A stretch of DNA of 64,000 nt from Paenibacillus sp. HW567 (GTDB lineage Bacteria > Bacillota > Bacilli > Paenibacillales > Paenibacillaceae): assembly GCF_000374185.1 (NCBI RefSeq), contig NZ_KB910518.1, positions 346,667-410,666 of the forward strand, written 5' to 3'. The position numbers were made by a program, and so were the translations under genes. Each line of letters begins with the position of its first letter. Position 1 is the first letter of the stretch. Below, one piece after another: positions 45,124 through 53,646 of the stretch. The notes below the pieces were generated by a model. That model worked only from the letters and a program-made list of their open reading frames with translations, ran no database searches and was not told the origin of the DNA.

Positions 45124-46953
45124 ATGATGTCTTCATTGAAAAGATTCCTGATTGGACGTCCGCTGAAGTCGGACCAGCTTGGCGAACAGAAATTGAACAA
45201 AACCAAAGCGCTGGCCATTCTTTCTTCAGATGCCCTGTCCTCCGTTGCTTACGGTCCTGAGCAGATATTGCTGGTGCTGATTACAATCAGCGCTGCGGCG
45301 TTTTGGTATTCGATACCGATTGCGGCAGGAGTTCTGGTTCTGCTGGTGGCTTTGATTTTATCCTACAGGCAGATTATCTTTGCATACCCCCACGGCGGCG
45401 GAGCTTATGTTGTATCCAAAGAGAACCTGGGAAAGTATCCCGGGCTTATAGCTGGTGGCTCGCTGCTGGTGGACTACATATTGACAGTGGCGGTGAGTGT
45501 CTCCGCCGGAACTGACGCGATTACCTCGGCTTTTCCAAGCTTGCATCCGTATAATGTGCCTATTGCCATTATCTTCGTTTTGTTCATTACAACCTTGAAT
45601 CTGCGGGGGGTCACCGAATCGGCGTCGTTCCTGGCGTACCCGGTCTATCTGTTTGTGCTCGCATTATTTATTATGATCGGTCTGGGATTGTTCAAAATCC
45701 TCACCGGCAGCGTGCCGGCCGACCTGCACACTCCTATTGGTACTCCGGTGGCGGGCATCAGTCTGTTCCTGCTGCTGAGGGCCTTTTCCTCCGGGAGCTC
45801 GGCGCTGACAGGGGTGGAGGCCATTTCCAATGCCATCCCTAACTTCAAAGAGCCGGCCCCGAACAATGCTGCCAAAACGCTGGCGGCGATGGGTACGCTT
45901 TTGGCCGTGTTATTTACAGGTATTGTGTTTCTGGCCTATTACTATGGCATTGCGCCACGGGAAGAGGCTACGGTGGTGTCCATCATTGCCGAAGAGGTAT
46001 TCGGCCGCAATTTCATGTACTTCTTCGTCCAGGGGACTACCGCGCTGATTCTGGTTCTGGCGGCCAATACCGGATATTCCGCGTTCCCGCTGCTGGCGGT
46101 GAATTTGGCGAAAGACAAGTTTATTCCGCGTATGTTCACAGTCCGGGGAGACCGGCTGGGTTATTCGAACGGCATTCTGATGCTGGGGATCTTCTCCATC
46201 ATTCTAATCATTGCCTTTGAAGGGCGGACGGAGCACCTGATTCCGTTATATGCGGTAGGCGTGTTCATTCCCTTTACGCTCTCCCAGAGCGGGATGATGG
46301 TGAAATGGGTCCGGCAAAAGCCGCGGGGCTGGGCCGTCAAGTTCATTATCAACACTGCGGGCGCGCTGATCAGCTTTATTGTTACCATGATGTTCTTCCT
46401 GACCAAATTCACGCAGGTATGGCCAGTACTGATCTTCCTGCCGCTGATTATTCTGCTGTTCCACCGGATTCACAAGCATTATGAGTCCGTCGCTGACCAA
46501 TTGCGGATCTCCACCTGCGAAGAGCCGCCGCTTGCCATTGAGGGGAACGTCATCATCCTGCCTGTTGCCGGAATAACACATGTGGTTGAGAACTCGCTCC
46601 GTTATGCCAAGTCTTTGGGGACCGAGCAGATTATTGCCGTGCATGTTCCGTTCGAGCGGGAGGATGAGGCGGTATTTGAAGAGAAGTGGAAGAAATTCCA
46701 CCCCGAAATCCGATTGGTGACGCTGTATTCGCCTTACCGAAGCATCACCCAGCCGCTGACCAAATTCATTGACACGGTACAGCGCAAGGCGAGCGAATCC
46801 AATTATCAGGTGACAGTGGTTGTGCCGCAGTTCATACCGAAGAAGGGCTGGCACAACATCCTGCACAACCAGTCCAGCCTGCTGCTTCGCGCACATCTGC
46901 TGTACCGCAGAAATGTAATTATTACTACAGTGCCTTATCATTTGAAGAAATAA
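45124..46953 (+). CDS. kimA: KimA high-affinity potassium/proton symporter
   Basis: About 609 residues. It matches Bacillus subtilis KimA (formerly YdaO) almost end to end from memory: SLKRFLIGRPLKS, KALAILSSDALSSVAYGPEQIL, SYRQIIFAYPHGGGAYVVSKENLG, LTGVEAISNAIPNFKEP, and a C-terminal cytosolic domain that in KimA binds c-di-AMP (NVIILPVAGITHVVENS, HNQSSLLLRAHLLYRR). Twelve membrane helices precede that domain. GTGAGG at 45115-45120 supports the ATG at 45124 or, better spaced, at 45127. In B. subtilis the gene is under a c-di-AMP riboswitch; none is visible here in the 196 bases upstream. Confidence 0.93.
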   Translation: MMSSLKRFLIGRPLKSDQLGEQKLNKTKALAILSSDALSSVAYGPEQILLVLITISAAAFWYSIPIAAGVLVLLVALILSYRQIIFAYPHGGGAYVVSKENLGKYPGLIAGGSLLVDYILTVAVSVSAGTDAITSAFPSLHPYNVPIAIIFVLFITTLNLRGVTESASFLAYPVYLFVLALFIMIGLGLFKILTGSVPADLHTPIGTPVAGISLFLLLRAFSSGSSALTGVEAISNAIPNFKEPAPNNAAKTLAAMGTLLAVLFTGIVFLAYYYGIAPREEATVVSIIAEEVFGRNFMYFFVQGTTALILVLAANTGYSAFPLLAVNLAKDKFIPRMFTVRGDRLGYSNGILMLGIFSIILIIAFEGRTEHLIPLYAVGVFIPFTLSQSGMMVKWVRQKPRGWAVKFIINTAGALISFIVTMMFFLTKFTQVWPVLIFLPLIILLFHRIHKHYESVADQLRISTCEEPPLAIEGNVIILPVAGITHVVENSLRYAKSLGTEQIIAVHVPFEREDEAVFEEKWKKFHPEIRLVTLYSPYRSITQPLTKFIDTVQRKASESNYQVTVVVPQFIPKKGWHNILHNQSSLLLRAHLLYRRNVIITTVPYHLKK

Positions 46954-46972
46954 TGGTGCCGTCCATCCGGTA

Positions 46973-47016
46973 GGCCCCTGTTATCCATTTTCAATGTGGA
47001 TAGCAGGGGCTTTTTT
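46973..47016 (+). terminator. Intrinsic terminator after kimA
   Basis: GCCCCTGTTATCCA pairs with TGGATAGCAGGGGC (one mismatch) around a nine-base loop and runs into TTTTTT. Confidence 0.92.
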
Positions 47017-47175
47017 GTATGCGTGAAAAAAATTGAAATGTAATGTTTAATAACATTTACAATATCTTCTTTTGCATATAAAGTAAGAATACAGCAAGAA
47101 TCGCTTCGGATCATCAGTTGTGTGTCATTATTTATGACATATATAAATGAATTTAATAAAAAGGAGGATGGATGA

Positions 47176-48528
47176 TTGAAAAATGCAGAGGAAGTCTCAC
47201 GTATCCCCGTTAGAGTAATGACGCAAGGCAAGCAAATGATATTTGGGATTTCCTTAATGGCGCCGATTGCCATCTTTGGAACGTACGGCGTGGCTAACGA
47301 GCTGTCGAAGGGAATGCTGCCTACAGCATATCTGTTGGCTTTTCTAGTGATGCTCATTACGGCTTACAGCTACGGCAGGATGGTCAAGGTATACCCGACT
47401 TCCGGTTCCGCCTACGGGTATGTCCAGAAGTCTGTTCATCCGCTCGCGGGTTTCCTGGTGGGCTGGATGCTGCTGCTCGACTATGCTTTTGTGCCGATGC
47501 TGTCTGTGCTGTTCCTCGGTCTGGCCTTGCACGAGATGCTCCCCGTGATTCCCGTTGTGGTGTGGGTTGCGCTCTTCATCACATTAAGCACCTTAATCAA
47601 TATCAAAGGCCTGCAAATGGCGGTGAAGGTCAACCGGATCATGGTGGGGATGCAGTTTGTGCTAATCGCTTTTTTCTTCGGAGCCTGTATTTATGCCCTC
47701 GTATCCCCTTCGCCAGGCCATTCGCTGATTTCCTCGACCCCCTTCTGGAATCCCGACTTCTCCTTGCTCAGCGTCATTGCCGGGACCGCACTGGTCTGCC
47801 AATCCTTTCTCGGCTTTGACGCAGTGACGACGATTGCCGAAGAATCGGTTGACCCGCAGCGCACCATCCCCCGGACACTAATCTTTGTGACGGTGCTGAA
47901 CGGGTTGGTGTTCATCCTGATTGCCTATCTCGGTGTGCTAGCCTATCAGGGGCGAAGCTTCAGCAGCACGGATACGGCGGCTGTGGAGCTTGTGGAATTC
48001 TTAGGCGGGCCGCTCTTCCAAACTCTATTCATGCTGGTGACCGCAGCTTCCGTCTTTACACTTATTGTGTCTCAGCAAGCGGGGATTTCCCGGCTGCTCT
48101 TTGTCATGGGACGGGACCATGTCTTTCCCGAGAAGCTGTTCTGCTATAAGCATCCCAAGTATGGAACTCCGGTAGGCGGCATTGTTTTTATCGGTATTTT
48201 GACGGTAGCGGCCTCTATGCTGTTTGATTTGGTTACATTGGCTTCGCTTGTCAATCTGGGCGCTTTTGTGGCCTTTGCTTTTGTAAATCTGTGTGTGATC
48301 CTTCATTACTGCGTCAAAAGCAAGCTTCGTTCGCCAAAGGCGCTGCTCTTGTATCTGCTCTTGCCCGCCCTCGGGATTGTGAGCAATGTCTGGCTGCTCT
48401 CAAGCCTCAGTCACCAGGCGTTCTTAGTGGGCGGCATATGGTTTGCGGCAGGTCTTTTGTATCTGACGGTAAGGACCAAAGTGTTCACACAAATCCCGGA
48501 TTGGGGTCTGTTTGACACTTCTTTATAA
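47176..48528 (+). CDS. APC-family amino acid/amine permease
   Basis: 450 residues with twelve predicted helices, from TTG 47176 eight bases after AAGGAGG. APC features: GISLMAPIAIFGTYG in helix 1, SYGRMVKVYPTSGSAYGYVQ in helix 2, FLGFDAVTTIAEESVDPQRTIPR in helix 6 and the loop after it. It resembles putrescine importers of the PuuP type. It heads an operon with an SCP2-like protein and a class III aminotransferase, which suggests uptake of an amine or amino acid that the aminotransferase then uses. The substrate is not defined. Confidence 0.85.
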   Translation: MKNAEEVSRIPVRVMTQGKQMIFGISLMAPIAIFGTYGVANELSKGMLPTAYLLAFLVMLITAYSYGRMVKVYPTSGSAYGYVQKSVHPLAGFLVGWMLLLDYAFVPMLSVLFLGLALHEMLPVIPVVVWVALFITLSTLINIKGLQMAVKVNRIMVGMQFVLIAFFFGACIYALVSPSPGHSLISSTPFWNPDFSLLSVIAGTALVCQSFLGFDAVTTIAEESVDPQRTIPRTLIFVTVLNGLVFILIAYLGVLAYQGRSFSSTDTAAVELVEFLGGPLFQTLFMLVTAASVFTLIVSQQAGISRLLFVMGRDHVFPEKLFCYKHPKYGTPVGGIVFIGILTVAASMLFDLVTLASLVNLGAFVAFAFVNLCVILHYCVKSKLRSPKALLLYLLLPALGIVSNVWLLSSLSHQAFLVGGIWFAAGLLYLTVRTKVFTQIPDWGLFDTSL

Positions 48529-48552
48529 CAATGAAGGAAAGGGAGTTAGCGT

Positions 48553-49332
48553 ATGCCAGTGAGCGAGTCTGTGAACACCTCAGTCCATGCGACAAAAGCG
48601 GCGGTTAATCTGTATGCGGTTCTGGGGAATCTGGAGGAATTATGCCGTCTTGACCCTATCTCAGCTTCACTGATTCAAGACAAACAGAATACGATCCGTT
48701 TCAAAATCCGAGGTGGCTCCTCGGCTGATCTGCTCATTGCGGATGGGGCTTGTTCCATGCGTGAACCGGCGGGCACGGCGTCCATTGTGCTGTATTTCCG
48801 CTCACCGGAGCATTTCAACCGGATGATAGAAGGTGCGGCAAGCCCGATTCCGCTCCGGGGACTGACCCGGCTGGGCTTCCTGACCAAAGAATTCACGGCG
48901 CTGAGCAAGCGGCTGGAATACTATTTGAAGCCAAGCGAGGAGCTGCTGTTGGACGGTGATTATTTCGCCATACATACCCGGCTGCTGCTGAATACCGCTG
49001 CTTATGCCGTGGCCTGTATCGGCAATTACGATGACATTGGTCAGCGGATCGCGGCAAGAATCCCGGACGGTGTCATTTCGATCTCCATTGAGGAGAGCGG
49101 GCAGCAGGTCTTCCTCCACTGTGTGAAAGGCCGGCTTAAGGCGATGAAGAGCACCTCATCTGCACCCGGAGCCTTCATGATCTTTGATACCGTGCAGTCT
49201 GCGAACGATGTGCTGAGCGAAAAGGCCGATGTTCATGAGCTGATCGTAACCGAGAGGCTGAAGCTCAAAGGAATGCTGCCGATGATTCAGCACATGAATG
49301 ATATATTGGCTAAAGTACCCCAGTTTGTGTAA
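48553..49332 (+). CDS. Protein with two SCP2-like lipid-binding units
   Basis: 259 residues, no signal or membrane segment. The half from 35 to 125 (TIRFKIRGGSSADLLIADG, FRSPEHFNRMIEG, PLRGLTRLGFLTKEF) and the half from 170 to 255 (VISISIEESGQQVFLHCVKG, FDTVQSANDVLSEK, LKLKGMLPMIQHMNDIL) share the sterol-carrier-protein-2 pattern of ligand-strand, loading helix and 'G-x-L-K-G' end. SCP2 units bind hydrophobic molecules or acyl-CoA. Between a permease and an aminotransferase gene it may bind an acylated or hydrophobic intermediate. The family call is by eye. Confidence 0.62.
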   Translation: MPVSESVNTSVHATKAAVNLYAVLGNLEELCRLDPISASLIQDKQNTIRFKIRGGSSADLLIADGACSMREPAGTASIVLYFRSPEHFNRMIEGAASPIPLRGLTRLGFLTKEFTALSKRLEYYLKPSEELLLDGDYFAIHTRLLLNTAAYAVACIGNYDDIGQRIAARIPDGVISISIEESGQQVFLHCVKGRLKAMKSTSSAPGAFMIFDTVQSANDVLSEKADVHELIVTERLKLKGMLPMIQHMNDILAKVPQFV

Positions 49333-49365
49333 ACCTGAGTCAGGGATGAGAAAAGGAGACGAGAT

Positions 49366-50622
49366 ATGGAAGCCTATAAATATACAAACAGCAGATTGCT
49401 TTTTGAACGGGCGATGAAGGTTATTCCGGCCGGTGTCTATGGACATTTGGGGCCTGTTGAGGGCAGTATGATTCCGCCGAGCGCCTTTCCTTTTTTCTCC
49501 AGGGAGGCCAAGGGGGCTTATTTCTGGGATGTGGACGGCAACCGGTTCATTGATTACATGTGTGCATATGGCCCCAACATCTTGGGCTATAATGACGAGG
49601 ATGTTGACCGGGCGGCAAGGGAGCAGCGGGAGCTGGGAGACTGTGTAACACTGCCTTCGGTGAAAATGGTCGAATTCGCAGAGCTGCTGGTGGATACCGT
49701 ACATAGTGCCGACTGGGCATTTTTCGCTAAAAATGGCGGTGACGCCACCAGCTTTGCGGTCATGGTTGCGCGCGCTGCTACGGGCAGGAAGAAGGCGGTG
49801 CTCGTCAATAAAGGGTATCATGGCGTAGCGCCGTGGACGAAGCTTGCAGGCAATCCCGGCATTGCACCGGAGGAGATTGCCAATAATTTATATGTCGATT
49901 GGAATAATATCGGGCAGCTTGAAGCCTTAATCAGCGCCTATCCCGGACAAATTGCCTGCTTTATTGCCAGTCCTTATTTCCAGGGAAATTTTGTCGATAA
50001 CGTGCTGCCGGATCAGGATTATTGGCAGAAGGTGCGCTCGCTCTGCACGAAACATGGCATCGTGCTGATCATTGATGATGTGCGCTGCGGCTTCCGGCTG
50101 GATCTGTCCGGCTCAGACCATCATTACGGCTTCGAGGCCGATCTGATCTGCTTCTGCAAAGCGCTGGCTAACGGTTACAATGTCTCTGCGCTCTGCGGAA
50201 TAGATGCGCTGAAAAGCGCTGCGTCTTCGGTGTTCTATACGGGCAGCTATTGGTTCTCTGCGGTTCCTTTTGCCGCCGGCATCGCGACCTTGCACAAGCT
50301 GAAGGAGCTTGAGGCTCCGAAACGCCTACAGGCGCTTGGCAGCAAGCTGACCAGCGGCCTGACCGACGTCGCCGCCGGACATGGCCTTGACCTACGGATC
50401 AGCGGAGAGCTGCCCATGTGGTATATGAGAATCGCCAACGATCCCAGCCAGGTGCTGCATCAGGAGTGGATTGCGGCTTGCGTTCAGCGCGGGGTCTTTT
50501 TCACCAACCATCATAACCATTTTATCAATGCGGCTCTGACGGAGGAGGACATCGCCTTCACGCTGGATGTAGCGGACGAGGCTTTCCGGGCCGTGAAGAA
50601 GATGCATCCGAGTTTTGTGTAG
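49366..50622 (+). CDS. Class III PLP aminotransferase/aminomutase, HemL-like
   Basis: 418 residues. PLP-fold signatures: GAYFWDVDGNRFIDYMCAYGP at the N-terminus, NGGDATSFAVMVARA (phosphate region), IDDVRCGFR holding the Asp that contacts the PLP ring, and K265 in FCKALANGYN as the likely Schiff-base lysine. It is nearest to glutamate-1-semialdehyde aminomutase-like enzymes, but a true HemL has a different context (hem genes). The canonical DEV(Q/I) motif is DDV here. With the APC permease it may process an amine, omega-amino acid or beta-amino acid. Confidence 0.85.
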   Translation: MEAYKYTNSRLLFERAMKVIPAGVYGHLGPVEGSMIPPSAFPFFSREAKGAYFWDVDGNRFIDYMCAYGPNILGYNDEDVDRAAREQRELGDCVTLPSVKMVEFAELLVDTVHSADWAFFAKNGGDATSFAVMVARAATGRKKAVLVNKGYHGVAPWTKLAGNPGIAPEEIANNLYVDWNNIGQLEALISAYPGQIACFIASPYFQGNFVDNVLPDQDYWQKVRSLCTKHGIVLIIDDVRCGFRLDLSGSDHHYGFEADLICFCKALANGYNVSALCGIDALKSAASSVFYTGSYWFSAVPFAAGIATLHKLKELEAPKRLQALGSKLTSGLTDVAAGHGLDLRISGELPMWYMRIANDPSQVLHQEWIAACVQRGVFFTNHHNHFINAALTEEDIAFTLDVADEAFRAVKKMHPSFV

Positions 50623-50719
50623 ATGTTTGATAATCAAGTTACGCTATTTTATACTAATTCCAAGTGTGAAAAGGTGGGATGCATGCAGATTACATAAGGA
50701 AGGGGCATCTGCTCTTATC

Positions 50720-51403
50720 ATGGCCAGACCGAAAAATATGTTGAAGCGGAATGAAATCCTGAAAATTGCCTACCGCATGTTCTGCGAAAAAGGCTATGAG
50801 CAAGTTTTTATTAGAGAAATCGCGGATGAGGCGGGGATCAGCAAGGCGCTGGTGCAGCATTATTTTACTAAAAAAAGTGATATTCTAGAGGCTATGCTGC
50901 AAGAAATTCTGGAGGTATCCTTCAGCTATGTTAACCGCATTCTGACGCCGCAGGAGAGTATTTATTTACAGCTCTCTGTCTATACCAATCTGTTCTTCCA
51001 AACCTCGATTCTGCAAAAGGACCTGCGCCGGTTTATAGAAAATATCATCACAGACAAAGCGCTGCTGACATTGTGGATTAACATCGTGCACCGGTGGCTA
51101 AGCACAATTAAAACCGAAGAGATGGCACATGTGCCGGAACGGGATTTCCAAATTGCCCTATCCTTCGCCATGGCTGGAGGGACTGAACTGCTGCTTCAAC
51201 AGGAGGAGTGGAGTATTCCGGTATCGTTCATTGCAGAGCAAATGCTCTCGTCGTTTATGCGAATTCTAGATGCTAGTTCAGAGTCCGCCCGGAGTGTGAT
51301 TGCCCAGACGAAGAACCTTTTGCGGAATTTCGACTTTAATGAATTCAATCAATATTGTGTCCAGCAGATTTTCTGGTATGAAGAAGCAAGCAGAACTAAT
51401 TAA
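50720..51403 (+). CDS. TetR-family transcriptional regulator
   Basis: About 227 residues from ATG 50720 (MARPKNMLKRNEILK). AGGAAGGGG lies 14 bases before it, a rather long spacing; ATG 50738 is an alternative. The N-terminal HTH is typical: FCEKGYEQVFIREIADEAGISKALVQHYFTKKSDIL. The C-terminal ligand domain is helical and family-specific. It is 97 bases after the aminotransferase gene, and just upstream of a palindromic operator at 51491-51508, so both neighbours may be targets. Confidence 0.88.
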   Translation: MARPKNMLKRNEILKIAYRMFCEKGYEQVFIREIADEAGISKALVQHYFTKKSDILEAMLQEILEVSFSYVNRILTPQESIYLQLSVYTNLFFQTSILQKDLRRFIENIITDKALLTLWINIVHRWLSTIKTEEMAHVPERDFQIALSFAMAGGTELLLQQEEWSIPVSFIAEQMLSSFMRILDASSESARSVIAQTKNLLRNFDFNEFNQYCVQQIFWYEEASRTN

Positions 51404-51416
51404 ATAATAATTCGAA

Positions 51417-51456
51417 AAGCCGCCAGATGACGTTCGTGCGTCAGGGCGGTTTTTTG
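51417..51456 (+). terminator. Intrinsic terminator after the TetR gene
   Basis: AAGCCGCCAGATGACG folds on CGTCAGGGCGGTTTTTT with a small internal mismatch and a loop containing TTCG. Confidence 0.88.
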
Positions 51457-51459
51457 TGA

Positions 51460-51508
51460 TTGACAAAATAAAAGGTTCGCTCTACATTATAACTATACTA
51501 GTATAGTT
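51460..51508 (+). promoter_or_regulatory. Promoter with palindromic operator for the 7-TM protein gene
   Basis: TTGACA (51460-51465) and TACATT (51483-51488) have a 17-base spacer. Immediately after the -10, AACTATACTAGTATAGTT (51491-51508) is a perfect 18-base palindrome placed where a repressor would block initiation. The TetR gene next door is the natural candidate. Confidence 0.75.
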
Positions 51509-51529
51509 TATTTTGAGGAGATGATTAAC

Positions 51530-52267
51530 ATGGTGCAAGAAATCATGAATGCCTACACCAACAATCCAGGTTTGGTTGTGATTTCGGCGTTTACTTTTTT
51601 CATTGGTTATATGGAATATATCTACAGCTTCAGACTGGTTAACCGGGAGAAACGGGCGCCTTACCCTGTCTGGATGCACACCTTTTATTTTGCGCATGAT
51701 TTTACCGGAGCGGTTATTTTCTTCCTGCTGGCCCTGCATAACGATTGGTTCTGGTTTTTCTCTGCCGCATCGGCGGCGTTGGTGGTCTGGAATTGTTTTG
51801 AAGTGTACAATCTTTATAAAGCGGTCAAAGTGGAACGGCAAGAAATATGGGGCAAATTCTACAGCTCTCCCGTGACTGTACAGCAGGCCCTTATGCGTGT
51901 AGCTGGACAGATCGTATTAATGTTCGCTGTTGTTAATCTGTTCAGAGTGTTCATGGATGATGTGGTCATGTTCAAATGGTTCGCATTTACCAACATCCTG
52001 ATTGCAGTCGCGCCCGGCTATTTGTGGAATGAACGGAAGAACCGCAGCGGAACCTCTGTCGGCCTGGCGATTGTGATCTTGATCGGAACCGTCAATACTT
52101 TTCTGCCGCCCGGATACGGGATGTGGACGACAGCCTCGGCTTATTTCGATCAGCCCTGGTTCTATATTGCAGGTGTAATTGTATCCGCCTATGCGCTGAG
52201 AAATCTGATCATGGTTATGAAGTTCCCGCCCAAAGAGCAGATCGGGGATAAGAAGCCTATCTGGTAA
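51530..52267 (+). CDS. Unrecognised seven-helix membrane protein
   Basis: 245 residues from ATG 51530, nine bases after GAGGAG (the ATG at 51521 touches the site). Seven hydrophobic segments are evident, with an even spread over the whole protein, very rich in Phe, Trp and Tyr. Notable conserved-looking polar positions in helices: WMHTFYFAHDF in helix 2, VVWNCFEVYNLY in helix 3, TNILIAVAPGYLWNERKNR after helix 5. I do not recognise the family. Layout somewhat recalls bacterial relatives of small integral terpene cyclases, but this is a weak impression. Its expression is probably repressed by the adjacent TetR protein. Confidence 0.7.
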   Translation: MVQEIMNAYTNNPGLVVISAFTFFIGYMEYIYSFRLVNREKRAPYPVWMHTFYFAHDFTGAVIFFLLALHNDWFWFFSAASAALVVWNCFEVYNLYKAVKVERQEIWGKFYSSPVTVQQALMRVAGQIVLMFAVVNLFRVFMDDVVMFKWFAFTNILIAVAPGYLWNERKNRSGTSVGLAIVILIGTVNTFLPPGYGMWTTASAYFDQPWFYIAGVIVSAYALRNLIMVMKFPPKEQIGDKKPIW

Positions 52268-52277
52268 GGAGCCGAAG

Positions 52278-52544
52278 CTACTCCACTAACAATGCTACCC
52301 AAATAAAAATCACGTACAATAAAATAGCCACGATAAGTGCGCTGAGCGGAACAATCCATAGTAAATGGGTTTGAAATGGCTTCAATCTTTGAAGCCATTT
52401 TTCTTTTGTGGGCAGTAATTCGCGTTGAGCCCTGTTTAGGATTCTTTCAACCTTGTTCTCATCTGAATTTAGAAATTCAATCCAGAGCTGTTCATATTGG
52501 GTTTGTAATATTTCTTTATTCGAGCTTTCTTTTAAAGGGACCAT
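52278..52544 (-). CDS. Small hypothetical protein with C-terminal membrane helix
   Basis: 88 residues with a clear ribosome site (GGAGG, five bases before ATG). The first 55 residues are charged and probably helical; the last 30 form one long hydrophobic segment (LLWIVPLSALIVAILLYVIF). Tail-anchored topology. No family recognised. It is convergent with the 7-TM gene, whose likely terminator lies inside it. Confidence 0.6.
   Translation of the reverse strand: MVPLKESSNKEILQTQYEQLWIEFLNSDENKVERILNRAQRELLPTKEKWLQRLKPFQTHLLWIVPLSALIVAILLYVIFIWVALLVE
52374..52407 (+). terminator. Terminator-like hairpin inside a convergent gene
   Basis: AAATGGCTTCAA and TTGAAGCCATTT pair around TCT and lead into TTCTTTT on the plus strand. 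It lies 107 bases after the 7-TM stop codon and within the coding part of the small minus-strand gene. Confidence 0.6.
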
Positions 52545-52652
52545 TGTAACCTCCGTAATGGAAATTTGGAAATAAATATCGGAACATAGCTATTCCTCAA
52601 CATATTACTATAAATTATTACATATTTACATAGAAATAGATTTTTGTCAGCA

Positions 52653-52702
52653 GGAACAGGTATTGAAAAGAAGACGAGTATGAATCTTGGGACTGATGCT
52701 GT
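52653..52702 (+). repeat. Broken copy of the 5' end of the lipoprotein gene at 54796
   Basis: GGAACAG, then the 20 bases ATTGAAAAGAAGACGAGTAT, then CTTGGGACTGATGCTGT recur at 54787-54835 with only a few differences. In this copy the reading frame hits TGA after KRRRV, and similarity ends after 50 bases. It marks a partial duplication or insertion boundary. Confidence 0.85.
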
Positions 52703-52805
52703 GCCTATGAATGCTATGCCCAGTCTCCACCTTCAGGGGAGACCGACTCGTAACGAACGCTCGTTTATGGAGTAAAAGAGTGAGCGTCAAATAGCCCCCA
52801 CCTAG

Positions 52806-53030
52806 CAGACCGGAGAGCTGTGGCAAAATGATAAGGAGGAGCTGGAAGCGGCTTGTGTTTCTGGAAAGGGTTTCGGATCAGTAGAGTATTCTGATACAGA
52901 GTCGAGATTAAACATCACGGCGGGCTCCTTGATTGATCCACAGGACTTTAGTGACTTTAACGCAGTGAAAAACTTATCAGAAATATATCGTGAACCTTGG
53001 ATAAGGGGAAATACCATGGAGTTGAGCTAA
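52806..53030 (+). pseudogene. Coding fragment lacking a start
   Basis: A 74-codon open frame runs from just after TAG (52803) to TAA (53028) and begins QTGELWQNDKEELEAACVSG, ending EIYREPWIRGNTMELS. The composition looks like real protein (balanced, with conserved-looking Trp/Gly), but there is no start codon with a ribosome site at its head. It is probably the C-terminal remnant of a gene that I cannot identify. Confidence 0.45.
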
Positions 53031-53197
53031 CGGCGAACGTTAGTTGAATTAGTGAATAAGGAATGGAGGCATCCACGCTGCTGTATGCAGTGTAGGTTCT
53101 TTCTTAGTGGGGGAGAATGTATAAAATAAACCTGGGCACGTCGAATATATAACACACGCACCGAAGCTTGGGCTAAGCTTAACTGCTCAATTTGATT

Positions 53198-53569
53198 CTA
53201 TTTCTGATTAGACCAAATCAGAGTTCTTTGTGAGGAATCAGAGCCTTGTAGATATATTTTCTGAATATCACCAAAACTATTCTTAATTGAAATATTGAAA
53301 TCTCCAGTTGATCCATTTAATGATAATATACTTCCTTTTATTTTTATATAGAGAGCATTGTCGCTATAATCAACCTTATATCCTCTATACCTATTTGCAC
53401 TATCAGAAAATCCACCTTTTATTGATATGATATGATTTGATATATTACATTGTGATATGAAAATTGAGCTAGGATTTATTATATTGGTAAACATAAAAAG
53501 AAACCCCAATATAGAAACTATAAGCATAGCCATTACTACGAGTACAAAGTTACGCTTTTTTATAATCAA
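53198..53569 (-). CDS. Hypothetical membrane-anchored protein
   Basis: 123 residues from a TTG preceded by GAGGTGAT. One N-terminal helix (about 8-30) followed by an outward domain of about 90 residues rich in Ser, Asn and Ile with short beta-strand patterns. No family recognised. The gene is markedly AT-rich compared with its surroundings and lies 77 bases downstream of the secreted protein gene at 53647-54405, in the same direction. Confidence 0.6.
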   Translation of the reverse strand: MIIKKRNFVLVVMAMLIVSILGFLFMFTNIINPSSIFISQCNISNHIISIKGGFSDSANRYRGYKVDYSDNALYIKIKGSILSLNGSTGDFNISIKNSFGDIQKIYLQGSDSSQRTLIWSNQK

Positions 53570-53646
53570 TTTCTATCACCTCATTAATCAATTCAAATCA
53601 ATGCACTCAATTAAATGGGTGCATTGATTTTAGTATATAAATAATT

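Larger units (their letters stand above)
52545..53197. other. Gene-poor stretch with decayed sequence
   Basis: 653 bases between two small leftward genes. It holds a broken copy of the start of the DUF3153-like lipoprotein gene (52653-52702), a 74-codon open fragment without start (52806-53030), and short palindromes such as AACGAACGCTCGTT (52752-52765). No complete gene, transposase or clear promoter was found. Base composition falls sharply after 53.2 kb. Confidence 0.6.

Noticed and set aside
52802..53017. Minus-strand frame over the decayed fragment
   Set aside because: No ribosome site and less protein-like than the plus-strand frame at the same place.
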